Shown one piece after another: positions 15,477 through 23,861 of a stretch of 64,000 bases of DNA. Position numbers and translations under genes: made by a program. Location: NCBI GenBank assembly GCA_963665195.1, contig OY762070.1, positions 434,001-498,000 of the forward strand. Direction: 5' to 3'. A model generated the notes under the pieces. The model was not told the origin of the DNA. It worked only from the letters and a program-made list of their open reading frames with translations, and did not search any database. This DNA is from VXYL01 sp963665195 (GTDB lineage: Bacteria; Pseudomonadota; Gammaproteobacteria; Pseudomonadales; Azotimanducaceae). How positions within the stretch are numbered: the stretch's first letter is position 1; every line of letters starts with the position of its first letter.

Positions 15477-17356
15477 GCGCGTCGGCGAGGCTGGCGCTGG
15501 CTGCGGCCCTTCTCGCCAGCGGCTGTGCCCCCGAGGCGCCGGACGTCGACTGGCCGCACTATCTCGGCGATCCCGGCCGCAGCCAGTACAGCGAACTGAC
15601 GGAGATCGATCGCGCCAACGTCGCTGAACTGCGCCTCGCGTGGCGCTACGACGCCGGCGACTTGCAGCCGGGCGTGTCGATCATGGACAGCAGCCCGCTG
15701 GTGGTGGACGGAGTCCTCGTTGGCCTTTCGCCGACGCTTGCCGCGTTCGCGCTGAATGCGGCGACGGGCGAGGAGCTTTGGCGGTTCCGGCCGGATGGCG
15801 CGGCGAACTGCGTCCAGCGCGGCCTGCTCTTCTGGCGCGCCCGAGCCGAGTCGGATGCGGACCGCTTGCTCTTCACGGTCTGCGCCGTGCTGTTCGCGCT
15901 CGATCCCGCCTCCGGTCGGCTGGACGATGCGTTCGCCGGCGACGGGCGCCTCGATCTTTCGACGTTCGTGGATGGCGCTCGCTTGCACATGATCGAACCC
16001 GGCACGGCGGCCGGCGAGTTCATCGTCTTCGGCTTGCGGACCCCTGGCCTTGAAGACGATGCGGAGACCGGCTCGGCCGTGGTCGCGCTGCGCGGCGCGG
16101 ACGGCTCGCTTGCCTGGCGATACTCTGCGGGGTCGGCGGGGGCCATGGCCTTCGATGCCGAACGGCGGTTGCTGTTCGCGCCGACGCAGAGCGACTTGCT
16201 GGCCCTTGACGCGGCCAACGGCGAGTTGCGCTGGCAGCGGCCGGTGATCGGCGTCGGCCAGTGGCTGACGGACCAGGCCGTGGCCGCGCCAACGCTGGTG
16301 ACGGTGGCCAGCGCTGGCGTCCCGGTGGACGCCGTGGCCGTGCCGACCCGGCAGGGGCGCCTGCACGTCTTTGATCGCGACTCCGGCGAGCCGCTCGGCG
16401 ACCCCGCCGGTATGCCGCTCGCCGCCGAGGCGTTTCGGCCGAGCGCTCGCACGCCTGCCGTGGCCGAGCGGATGGCGCATCTGGCCACTTTGATGGAGGA
16501 AGGGCCGAACATGCCGCCCACGCCCGCCGGTCGGCTGATGTTTCCCGGGCTCGGCGCTGGCACCGGCTGGGGCGGTGGTGCGCTGCTGCCCGATGCGGGA
16601 CGGTTGATCGTCAATGTGCAGGAGACGGCCAGCGTCCTGCGCCGCATCGAGATCCCGGCCGGCTTCAGCGAACGCAGCATCTACATGCAGCATTGCGCGC
16701 GCTGCCACGGCGCAGATCGCGAAGGCTTGTATCCCGACCGACCGGAGCGCTACGGCGCCGGCGGACCCAGCCTGATCGGCCTCGGCGAACGGCTCTCAAG
16801 CACCGACATTCGCACCGTGATCGAGCGCGGTCGGGGTTCCATGCCGGCCTTCGACCAGCTGAACGACTTGGAGCGGCTGGCTCTCGAGACCTACCTGCTG
16901 TCGGACGCGGACGAAGGCCAGGACGACAGCCGCCGGGCGCGGTCGCTGCAAGCGCCGCCGGTGACCCTGCGCGATGCCGACGGCCTCCCCGGCAATGCGC
17001 CGCCGTGGGGCGCGCTCATGGCCATCGATCTGGTTGCGGGGAGCGTCCTGTGGCAAGCGCCGCTCGGCAACTACCTTTCGCACCCCGGCCTCGGCCTTGG
17101 CTCCGAGAACGTCGGCGGCCCGGTGGCGACGGCATCCGGTCTGGTGTTCATCGCCGCGACGCCGGACATGAAGCTGCGCGCCTTCGATGCGGACGACGGC
17201 AGCGTGCTGTGGGAAGCGGACCTGCCGGCCGGCGGCTACTCGACGCCCATCGTTTACCGTGCGGGCGGTCGCCAGTTCGTCGCCATGGCGGCTGGCGGCG
17301 GCCGCTTCGGACCACCCTCGGGCGCCGACTACCTGGCGTTCGCGCTGCCGCCCTGA
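15473..17356 (+). CDS. Quinoprotein with embedded cytochrome c domain
   Basis: The 627-residue protein starts at TTG, overlapping the upstream stop (TTGA). A lipoprotein-like signal (LALAAALLASGCAP) precedes propeller blades (WPHYLGDPGRSQYSELTEID, FALNAATGEELWRF). A cytochrome c domain is inserted late, with the heme site CARCH at 408-412 and a candidate axial methionine in RGSMPAF. Further blades follow (LRAFDADDGSVLWEADLPA, GRQFVAMAAGGGRFG). The combination fits an electron-relaying quinohemoprotein in the outer periplasm. It is the last gene of the run from 9781 and its 3' end overlaps the convergent PhyH gene by 28 bases. Whether it holds PQQ itself or only relays electrons is undecided. 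Confidence 0.85.
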   Translation: MSASARLALAAALLASGCAPEAPDVDWPHYLGDPGRSQYSELTEIDRANVAELRLAWRYDAGDLQPGVSIMDSSPLVVDGVLVGLSPTLAAFALNAATGEELWRFRPDGAANCVQRGLLFWRARAESDADRLLFTVCAVLFALDPASGRLDDAFAGDGRLDLSTFVDGARLHMIEPGTAAGEFIVFGLRTPGLEDDAETGSAVVALRGADGSLAWRYSAGSAGAMAFDAERRLLFAPTQSDLLALDAANGELRWQRPVIGVGQWLTDQAVAAPTLVTVASAGVPVDAVAVPTRQGRLHVFDRDSGEPLGDPAGMPLAAEAFRPSARTPAVAERMAHLATLMEEGPNMPPTPAGRLMFPGLGAGTGWGGGALLPDAGRLIVNVQETASVLRRIEIPAGFSERSIYMQHCARCHGADREGLYPDRPERYGAGGPSLIGLGERLSSTDIRTVIERGRGSMPAFDQLNDLERLALETYLLSDADEGQDDSRRARSLQAPPVTLRDADGLPGNAPPWGALMAIDLVAGSVLWQAPLGNYLSHPGLGLGSENVGGPVATASGLVFIAATPDMKLRAFDADDGSVLWEADLPAGGYSTPIVYRAGGRQFVAMAAGGGRFGPPSGADYLAFALPP

Positions 17357-18621
17357 GCCGCCTCCCGCTTCGCCTCTCGCGCCGCGTCGATCTCGCCCTT
17401 CATCTGGTAGATCGTCAGGCGCTCCTTCACGTCCCGCGGCACCGGCGAGCGCAGCGCGGGGATGCGCTGGTAGTCGCCGGTCTCCATCTTCAAGCGCATG
17501 GTGCGCGTCGTCTTCGGCGAGGAGTAGGTGGCGATCTCGGTGAGACCGGAGGAGTAGTAGCCCATGCGCTGCAGCAGCTTCTCGGAGGCGGTCTCCAGCA
17601 CTTCCGGGGCGATGGTGAGCTGCCAGTTTTCCTGCTGGCGCAGCCACGGCTTCACGTTCGAGTTGGTCATGATGTAGCGCCATTCGTCGGTATGGTTGAC
17701 GCCGGTGCCGTGCAGCAGGCGACCGTCCATCAGCACCACCGTGCCGCCCTTCGCCTCGACGTTGACGGCGGGCGGCAGCGGCCCGACCTCCTCGCCGGGC
17801 TTGGTGGCAGACACCAAGCGGTGGCTGGTGGGGATCACCAGCGTGCCGCCGTTGACCTCGTTCATGTCCTGCATGATGTAGACGGTGTTGACCAGGATCG
17901 GCGCGCCCGGCGTCTGGATCGGATGGATGGCGCCCGAGTCCTGATGCAGGTTCTGCGGATAGCTGCCCGGCCGGGCGATGTTGGAGGCGAACGAATAGGC
18001 GTAGTGGCCGGGGCCGAGCAGTTCGTTGTTGAGCTGCTCGATGAGCGGCCCGCCCTGCACCCATTCGGGATCGAACTCGATGCACTTGGCGAAGCAGTCG
18101 CCCTTGTTCACCAGCGTCCACATGATGTGGAAGTGCGGGGTCATGTCGGCGAGGCCGCATTCCCGCTCGGCGATGGCCTGCTGCTCCAGGCGCTCGCGCA
18201 TGTAGCTGCGCTGATGCTCGCTCATGGCGTCTTCGATGAGGCAGAAGCCGTACTTCGCAAGGTCCCGCCGCGCTTGGCGGATGTCCTTGGTCTCCCGCGG
18301 CAAATCGTTGAATTGCTTCCAGTAGTTGTGCTTGCGCGGCACGGTGGTGTCGTAGTACGGAGTGCCGTTCAAGCCGCCGCCCTCGGCGCTGCGGCCGGCG
18401 TCGAACAGCGGGCACTCGAAGCGCTCGGTGAGCGAGCCGTCGGGACGCATGGCGGGTACGCCGTTGCCGCCGACCGGCGGCTTCAGCCACGGGTTGTTCT
18501 TGTGCATGGAGCGGAACGGCTCGCCGGAGCGGAACCACTCGGCGTCCTTGAGGCGGTCTTCGTCGCCGGACAGCGCGGCGACGTTCTCTGGCGTGAACTC
18601 GGCAGGCACGGCGTCCGGCAT
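17329..18621 (-). CDS. Phytanoyl-CoA dioxygenase (PhyH) family protein 2
   Basis: The 430-residue protein is longer than most PhyH enzymes. The iron ligands are visible at H226 and D228 (NLHQDSG) and at H304 (GRLLHGTG). The segment MSEHQRSYMRERLEQQAIAE lies just before the core, and the C-terminal helix region (RDVKERLTIYQMKGEID) has no assigned role. I start at the ATG giving MPDAVPAEFTPENV, preceded by GGGAG; an open frame continues upstream for 341 codons antisense to the esterase gene but looks non-coding. Likely a cytoplasmic Fe(II)/2-oxoglutarate hydroxylase of unknown substrate. It faces the end of the quinoprotein operon and is divergent from the following esterase. Confidence 0.87.
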   Translation of the reverse strand: MPDAVPAEFTPENVAALSGDEDRLKDAEWFRSGEPFRSMHKNNPWLKPPVGGNGVPAMRPDGSLTERFECPLFDAGRSAEGGGLNGTPYYDTTVPRKHNYWKQFNDLPRETKDIRQARRDLAKYGFCLIEDAMSEHQRSYMRERLEQQAIAERECGLADMTPHFHIMWTLVNKGDCFAKCIEFDPEWVQGGPLIEQLNNELLGPGHYAYSFASNIARPGSYPQNLHQDSGAIHPIQTPGAPILVNTVYIMQDMNEVNGGTLVIPTSHRLVSATKPGEEVGPLPPAVNVEAKGGTVVLMDGRLLHGTGVNHTDEWRYIMTNSNVKPWLRQQENWQLTIAPEVLETASEKLLQRMGYYSSGLTEIATYSSPKTTRTMRLKMETGDYQRIPALRSPVPRDVKERLTIYQMKGEIDAAREAKREAAQGGSANAR

Positions 18622-18717
18622 GGCATCTCCCACGGCGCTTGCGACGCGGCAGGAGTTTAGCGGGCGTCGGCGCCTAACGGGTAACATCGCGGCGAAGTTC
18701 GGCGAGGGGAGCCGCGA

Positions 18718-19929
18718 ATGGAAGCCAATGCCCGGCTGGCGGGATTCGACGAGGCGCGACTCGGTCGCATCACCGATCACATGCGCCGCTACTACACGGA
18801 CCCCGGCAAGATCGCCGGCTGCCAGGTCGTGGTCGCCCGCCACGGCCATGTCGCCTACTACCGAGCCTTCGGCGCCCGCGACCTCGAGCGCGGCCTGCCG
18901 ATGGCGGACGACACCATCTTCCGCATCTATTCGATGACCAAGCCCATCACCTCCGTCGCGCTCATGCAGCTCTACGAGCAGGGCCTGTTCCAGCTCAACG
19001 ACCCCGTGCATCGGGTGATCCCGGCCTGGCGCGATCATCAGGTCTATGTCGGCGGGGAAGGCGAGGGTATGCAAACGCGCCCTCCTCAAGACCCGATGAC
19101 GTTCCGCCACATCCTGAGCCACACCGCTGGCCTTTCCTACGGCGGCAGCGATCATCCCGTGGACCTGGCGTACCGCGACCGCGGCGTGCGCCGGGAGCAG
19201 GGCGAGACCTTGCAGAGCTTCGTCGACAAGCTCGCCGGCGTGCCGCTGCACTACCAGCCCGGCGAGCGCTGGCTGTACTCCTACGCGACGGACGTCTGCG
19301 GCCATCTGGTCGAGGCGCTCTCCGGGCAGCCCTTGGACCGCTACTTCGACGAGCACATCATCGGGCCGCTGGGCATGGCGGACACGGCATTCAGCGTCCC
19401 GCCGCACAAGCTGGACCGCTTCGCCGCCAACTACCAGCGCCGGCCGGACAAGACGCTCGGCCTGATCGACGATCCGCTGAGCAGCACTTACAGCGTCCAG
19501 CCGAGCTTCCTCTCCGGGGGCGGCGGCCTGACGGGCACCGCCGCCGACTATCTGCGCTTCTGCGAGATGCTGCGCCGCGGCGGCGAGCTGGACGGCGAGC
19601 GGATCATCGCCCCGCGCACGCTTGCGCTGATGACCCGCAACCACCTGCGAGGCGGGCAGGACCTCACGCAGATGGCCGAGGGCGCGTTCTCCGAGACGGC
19701 CTACGCGGGCGTCGGCTTCGGGCTAGGCTTCGCAACCACGCTCTCCGAGGTGGCAGCGGGGACCTTGGGCGCCGGCGACTTCTACTGGGGCGGCGCGGCC
19801 TCGACCATCTTCTGGGTGGATCCCGTGGAGGACTTGAGCGTCGTCTTCATGACCCAGCTCATGCCCTCGGCAACCTTCAACTTCCGCGGCCAGCTGAAGA
19901 ACATCATCTACTCGGCCATCATCGACTGA
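18718..19929 (+). CDS. Serine hydrolase of the beta-lactamase/esterase family (class C-like)
   Basis: The 403-residue protein has the penicillin-binding/EstB fold motifs: the nucleophile motif SMTK at 72-75, a tyrosine motif around Y187 (WLYSYATD), HTAGLSYGG and a late YWGGAAST in place of the KTG box. No signal peptide is visible, which fits cytoplasmic EstB-type esterases rather than periplasmic beta-lactamases. These enzymes hydrolyse short-chain esters, lactones or amides. It is followed after 12 bases by an alpha/beta hydrolase gene, so the two form an operon and may act on related esters. The physiological substrate is not evident. Confidence 0.87.
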   Translation: MEANARLAGFDEARLGRITDHMRRYYTDPGKIAGCQVVVARHGHVAYYRAFGARDLERGLPMADDTIFRIYSMTKPITSVALMQLYEQGLFQLNDPVHRVIPAWRDHQVYVGGEGEGMQTRPPQDPMTFRHILSHTAGLSYGGSDHPVDLAYRDRGVRREQGETLQSFVDKLAGVPLHYQPGERWLYSYATDVCGHLVEALSGQPLDRYFDEHIIGPLGMADTAFSVPPHKLDRFAANYQRRPDKTLGLIDDPLSSTYSVQPSFLSGGGGLTGTAADYLRFCEMLRRGGELDGERIIAPRTLALMTRNHLRGGQDLTQMAEGAFSETAYAGVGFGLGFATTLSEVAAGTLGAGDFYWGGAASTIFWVDPVEDLSVVFMTQLMPSATFNFRGQLKNIIYSAIID

Positions 19930-19941
19930 AGGGGGAGGGCG

Positions 19942-20913
19942 ATGGCGACGGAGAACCCCGGCGGTACGGTGGACATCGAGGGCGGCCCGGTGGTGCTGGA
20001 GAGCGGCATCGAAGGCGAGCCGATCCGCATCCCGACGGCGGACCCAACGGGCTTCCATCAAGCGATCTCGGCACCGGAAGAGATGCCGCAGACGGAGATT
20101 GCCGGCTGTGTGTTCCAGCCGCGGGCAAGCCCGCCGTGGCCCATCGTGATCGTCGTGCCGGGCAGCTTCGGCGTCGCGCCTTCGCATGTGGCCAAGGCGG
20201 AGTACCTGACGGATGCCGGCATCGCCTGCTGCGTCATCGACCCCTTCGGCACGCGGGGTGTTCGCTCCACGGTCGCCAATCAGGCGCAGTATTCGTTCGC
20301 TGCCAGCGCCTGGGACGTCCTCGCGACGGTTCGCGTCCTGCGCAGCCACGCCGGCATCGATGCCCGCCGCATCGGTGCCCAAGGCCACAGCCGCGGCGGC
20401 TCCGCAGTGCTGAGCGCGGCGTGCATGGCACCGCTGATCGATGCGCCACCCCTCGCTGGCGTCTACGCCGCGTACCCTTGGTGCGGAATGCAGTTCGTGC
20501 GTCCCGATGTGGGCGAAACCGCGGTGCGCTCGGTGATCGGCGAGCGCGACGAGTGGTGCCTGCCGCAGCAGGTGCAGGCGCAGATGCACGCGATGACTCT
20601 GCTCGGCTGCAACGCCAGCTTCCGCCTATTCGAGGACGCCCACCACAGCTTCGACCGCGACACGCCTGTGGAACTGATCGCCGATGCCTCCGTCGCCCCC
20701 GGTGCGCCAACCACCTACATCCGCGCCGATGGCGCACTCGTTCATCCACTGACCGGCGAAGCGGACCCCGCCCTCACCGAACGCGAACTGATGCTCTACA
20801 GCGTCAAATCCGGCCACGGCCGGCGCGGCGCCCGCATCGGCACTGCGGGCGACCAGGCCAAGGCATTCCACGCAGACATGATGGACTTCTGGCGCTCGAC
20901 GTTGCAGCCGTAG
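19942..20913 (+). CDS. Dienelactone-hydrolase-like alpha/beta hydrolase
   Basis: The 323-residue protein shows an alpha/beta hydrolase core: IVIVVPGSFG (oxyanion region), the nucleophile elbow GHSRGG with Ser150, an acid near D203 (GERDEWC) and a histidine at 234/235 (DAHHSFD). It has no signal peptide. Its size and order of motifs match the dienelactone hydrolase / acyl esterase group that splits lactones or esters during aromatic and xenobiotic breakdown. The N-terminal 45 residues (EGGPVVLESGIEGEPIRIP) are an extension. It is probably cotranscribed with the EstB-like gene upstream. Exact substrate unknown. Confidence 0.82.
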   Translation: MATENPGGTVDIEGGPVVLESGIEGEPIRIPTADPTGFHQAISAPEEMPQTEIAGCVFQPRASPPWPIVIVVPGSFGVAPSHVAKAEYLTDAGIACCVIDPFGTRGVRSTVANQAQYSFAASAWDVLATVRVLRSHAGIDARRIGAQGHSRGGSAVLSAACMAPLIDAPPLAGVYAAYPWCGMQFVRPDVGETAVRSVIGERDEWCLPQQVQAQMHAMTLLGCNASFRLFEDAHHSFDRDTPVELIADASVAPGAPTTYIRADGALVHPLTGEADPALTERELMLYSVKSGHGRRGARIGTAGDQAKAFHADMMDFWRSTLQP

Positions 20914-20986
20914 GGGGTCTACGCCTTGACGGCGCACCACGGCGTGGGCACGCTCAACTCGACGCACTTACCCAACGGATGCCTGA

Positions 20987-21749
20987 ATGCCCGACTCCCT
21001 CCGCACCGTCCTCGAACGGCTCGACCAGTGGCGCCACCTGCCCAAGTACCGCCTCGAACAGCATGTGGACGTGCTGTTCGGCATGACGCTGCCACGGGTG
21101 CTCTCGTTGCACCTGGGCGTCCCTGAGGAGGACTTGTGCGTCATTCCCGAGTTCCCCATCAGGTACGGTACGCTGGGGAAGTCCGAGGACAGGAAAGCGA
21201 GCGACAACCAGTCCTTCAACGTCGATTTCTCAGTGTGGCACAAGGCATGCCAGCGAGTGTTCCTCGTAGAGATCAAGACCGATATGGACTCCCTCAGTAC
21301 CGAGCAGCTTGCCAAGATGGTTGAGGTCCAAGCGTCCGGTCCCTTTGATCGGTTTGTCGACGGGTTCGTCTCCATTGCGCTGGCGACAGACGAGCCGAGG
21401 AAGTACGCTCAGTTGATCTGGCGACTCCACGAAGTAGGTGCCATGCATGTTCCGGAGGGGTCTACGAATGGAAGACGACAAACCCGGCCTTGGGGGCGAG
21501 AAAGGTGCCTTGCGATGCTGCTCCGCGACCGCGAGGTACACATCCGAACCGGACTTAGTGCTCGTGAGTCCCGAGGTTCCAACGGGGGATAGGGTCAAGG
21601 TCCCACGCACCTTCGAGTGCATTGACTTTCGGCGATACGCGGAGACCATCCACGGTGCCGGCGATCTTGAAGACACTTTCGCCTACTACCTGCTCCGGTG
21701 GCAACGCACGGCCGGCGTGACGAATCCTTGGCGCAGGAGCGGCTGCTGA
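20987..21749 (+). pseudogene. PD-(D/E)XK-type hypothetical protein, split by a frameshift
   Basis: The first frame (20987-21592) encodes LRTVLERLDQWRHLPKYRLEQ and an endonuclease-like core, NVDFSVWHKACQRVFLVEIKTD, where D...E-x-K fits the PD-(D/E)XK fold, followed by KYAQLIWRLHEVGAMHV. Its last 20 residues (RTGLSARESRGSNGG) look like frame-shifted noise. Another frame takes over near 21540 with a natural ending: PDLVLVSPEVPTGDRV, FECIDFRRYAETI and DLEDTFAYYLLRWQ, stopping at 21749. Joining the two gives a protein of about 254 residues. The break may be a real inactivating mutation or a one-base assembly error. Function unknown; similar stand-alone nuclease-fold proteins occur in defence or repair neighbourhoods. 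Confidence 0.65.
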
Positions 21750-21942
21750 ACCGTAGCAGAACGGGCTCAAGCTGGCGCTGGCGAGTCTCGCTGCCGGGGA
21801 GGGCTGACGCAGACGCCTTGGGGTCTGGCCCCGCTTCCCAGCCCAGCCGTGTCGTAGCCGCGCCGTGCGCAAACGCGCCAGACGCTGGCTAGCCGTGTCG
21901 GGTGGTATGGTGGACGCACGCAACGACACGAGGACGGTACAG

Positions 21943-22983
21943 ATGGTGACGCCGCCGAACCTCTTCACTTTCGCGACGAAGGAACTCTCCCAGGATGCCG
22001 TGATCTGCTGGTTGATCGCCTGGGCTGGCAGCAAAGCGGAAGGCCCTGATGCCGACGCTTTGCGGCGCTGCGGCCGGGCGTTCGTGGATGCGTTGTTCGC
22101 CAAGTGGTCCGACCGGATGGTCGTGCTTGGCGAGGAGACACGCACCGAGGTCCGACCGCAGCACTCCAACATCGACGTGCTCGCTCGCGTGAATTGCCGC
22201 CAAGTCCTGCTCATCGAGGACAAGACCGATACCAGTGCGCACGACGGGCAGCTTGGGCGGTATCGGACTTTGGTAGGGGAGGGAAAGACCCCGTTTGGCG
22301 AGGTGGCCGCAGACGACTTGTACCCAATCTACTTCAAGACCGGCAACTATTCGCAGCGCGAACGGCAGGACGCTGAGAAGGAAGGATACGCCGTTTTCGA
22401 CCGGGCCGACTTCCTGGCTGTCCTAGACACCTACACGGGTTCCAATGCAATACTGGTCGACTTCCGAGGACATCTCCGGCGGTGGGAACAGGAGACGAAC
22501 AGCTTCGCCACTGGACAAGATGCGTTGAGGACCGAGCGAGGGTGGGACGGGTTGTTGCGGTGGATCGAAGAGACCGCCTTGCGCCCCGGCTGCGGCCCCA
22601 GGCTGGTGGCATCCGACAAGGAGTGGGGACTTCTTGATACGCTGGTGGGCGGCAATTGGGGCATCTGGATCAAACCGACCGAGTGTCACCCCTTCGAACT
22701 CTGGATCGAGCAGGGAAGGATCAACTTCCGGTGGCAGGGTTCGGTTGAGGAGCAGAACCGGAACAAGGTGTATTGGGCGAATGCGCTGTGCGAAGCGAGC
22801 GGCGGCTGGTTGAAGCGCCCGCGCAGACTGGTTGCTGCGGCGACGAAGCCGATGTGCGTGGCGGAGTGGCGAGAGTGGCTGGCGTTCGGCGAAGATGGTC
22901 GCCTCGACAAGGAGGCGACCCTGCGGAATCTGGTCGAGGCCAAGGAGATCGTGCAAAGGGCCTTGGCAGCCGCTGGCGGCTAG
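21943..22983 (+). CDS. PD-(D/E)XK nuclease superfamily protein (PDDEXK_4-like)
   Basis: The 346-residue protein opens NLFTFATKELSQDAVICWLI, the recognisable start of the PDDEXK_4 group, and carries the nuclease core NIDVLARVNCRQVLLIEDKT (D...E-x-K) followed by a conserved GQLGRY. The rest is a less conserved alpha/beta part ending in a helical tail (KEIVQRALAAAGG). No partner methylase or helicase is present, so it is not an obvious restriction system. I use the ATG that gives MVTPPNLFTF; ATG at 21907 would add 12 residues. It follows another nuclease-fold gene (frameshifted) after about 190 bases, in which I see no gene. Its biological role is unknown. Confidence 0.75.
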   Translation: MVTPPNLFTFATKELSQDAVICWLIAWAGSKAEGPDADALRRCGRAFVDALFAKWSDRMVVLGEETRTEVRPQHSNIDVLARVNCRQVLLIEDKTDTSAHDGQLGRYRTLVGEGKTPFGEVAADDLYPIYFKTGNYSQRERQDAEKEGYAVFDRADFLAVLDTYTGSNAILVDFRGHLRRWEQETNSFATGQDALRTERGWDGLLRWIEETALRPGCGPRLVASDKEWGLLDTLVGGNWGIWIKPTECHPFELWIEQGRINFRWQGSVEEQNRNKVYWANALCEASGGWLKRPRRLVAAATKPMCVAEWREWLAFGEDGRLDKEATLRNLVEAKEIVQRALAAAGG

Positions 22984-23082
22984 GACTAGCGCCGGGCTGG
23001 CACCCGCGCAGCGGCCGGCAGTGGAAAACCCGCGCCGTAGCGCTTATGTTAGGCACTCTGATTCCTCAAGGACTCCCATCAT

Positions 23083-23832
23083 ATGAACCGCGTCAAAGAC
23101 CTGCTGAAGGCTGGCGAGACGGCCATTGGCACCACGGCTGGCATGACGAGCGAGGTGCGCTTCCTCGCCGGCGCCGGCTTCGACTTCGTGCTCTTCGACA
23201 CGCAGCACTCCACGGACGACATCAAGGGCCTCGCCCGCGCCGTCGGCGCGACGCGCGGCGCGGATGCGGCGCCCATCGTCCGGGTCGGCGATCTCAGGCC
23301 GGACCAGATCTGCTATGCGCTCGACATTGGCGCGAAGGGCATCGTCGTGCCGATGGTGAACACCCCCGAAGAGGCCACGAACATGGTGAAGTGGTGCAAG
23401 TACCCGTTCGACGGCGTGCGCAGCTCGGCCGGGATGCGTGGCGAGTGGGGGGAGTTCGGCAGCTACCGCGAGTACATGGACGCGGTGAACGAGCAACTGC
23501 TCATCGTGCCCATGATCGAGACCCAGGAGGCGCTCGACGGCATCGAGGAGATCCTGAGCGTTCCCGGCATCGATGTGCTGCTGGTGGGCCCGTCGGACCT
23601 TTCGATCAACCTGAACGTGGCGCTCGACTACACGAGCTCCACCTACCACGCCGCGCTCGACAAGATCGGCGCCGCCTGCACGGCCGCCGGCGTCGCGGCG
23701 GGCATGTTCTTCGTGCCGCCGGGCATCTCGCCGGCGGAACTCGGCGCCAAGGGCTTCCGCTTCTTCACGCTGCCGTGGCAGGGCTGGGCGACCGAGGGCG
23801 TCAAGAACGGCCTCGCCGGCGTGCGCGGCTAG
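23083..23832 (+). CDS. HpcH/HpaI-family aldolase
   Basis: The 249-residue protein is a class II (metal-dependent) pyruvate aldolase of the HpcH/HpaI/macrophomate-synthase family. Active-site features are visible: VLFDTQHST (catalytic histidine), a metal-binding glutamate in VPMIETQEAL and an aspartate in LLVGPSDLSI. The GIVVPMVNTPEEA strand is also typical. Members split 4-hydroxy-2-keto acids into pyruvate and an aldehyde. It is followed 29 bases later by an amidohydrolase gene in the same direction, likely one operon. A second member of the family is encoded at 51907. Substrate cannot be told from sequence. Confidence 0.88.
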   Translation: MNRVKDLLKAGETAIGTTAGMTSEVRFLAGAGFDFVLFDTQHSTDDIKGLARAVGATRGADAAPIVRVGDLRPDQICYALDIGAKGIVVPMVNTPEEATNMVKWCKYPFDGVRSSAGMRGEWGEFGSYREYMDAVNEQLLIVPMIETQEALDGIEEILSVPGIDVLLVGPSDLSINLNVALDYTSSTYHAALDKIGAACTAAGVAAGMFFVPPGISPAELGAKGFRFFTLPWQGWATEGVKNGLAGVRG

Positions 23833-23861
23833 GACCGTCGAAGACCCAAGGGGAGGGCGAC

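Noticed and set aside
18622..19644. Upstream extension of the PhyH gene by 341 codons
   Set aside because: It is antisense to the EstB-like gene, has no PhyH similarity, and an ATG with a ribosome site starts at 18621.
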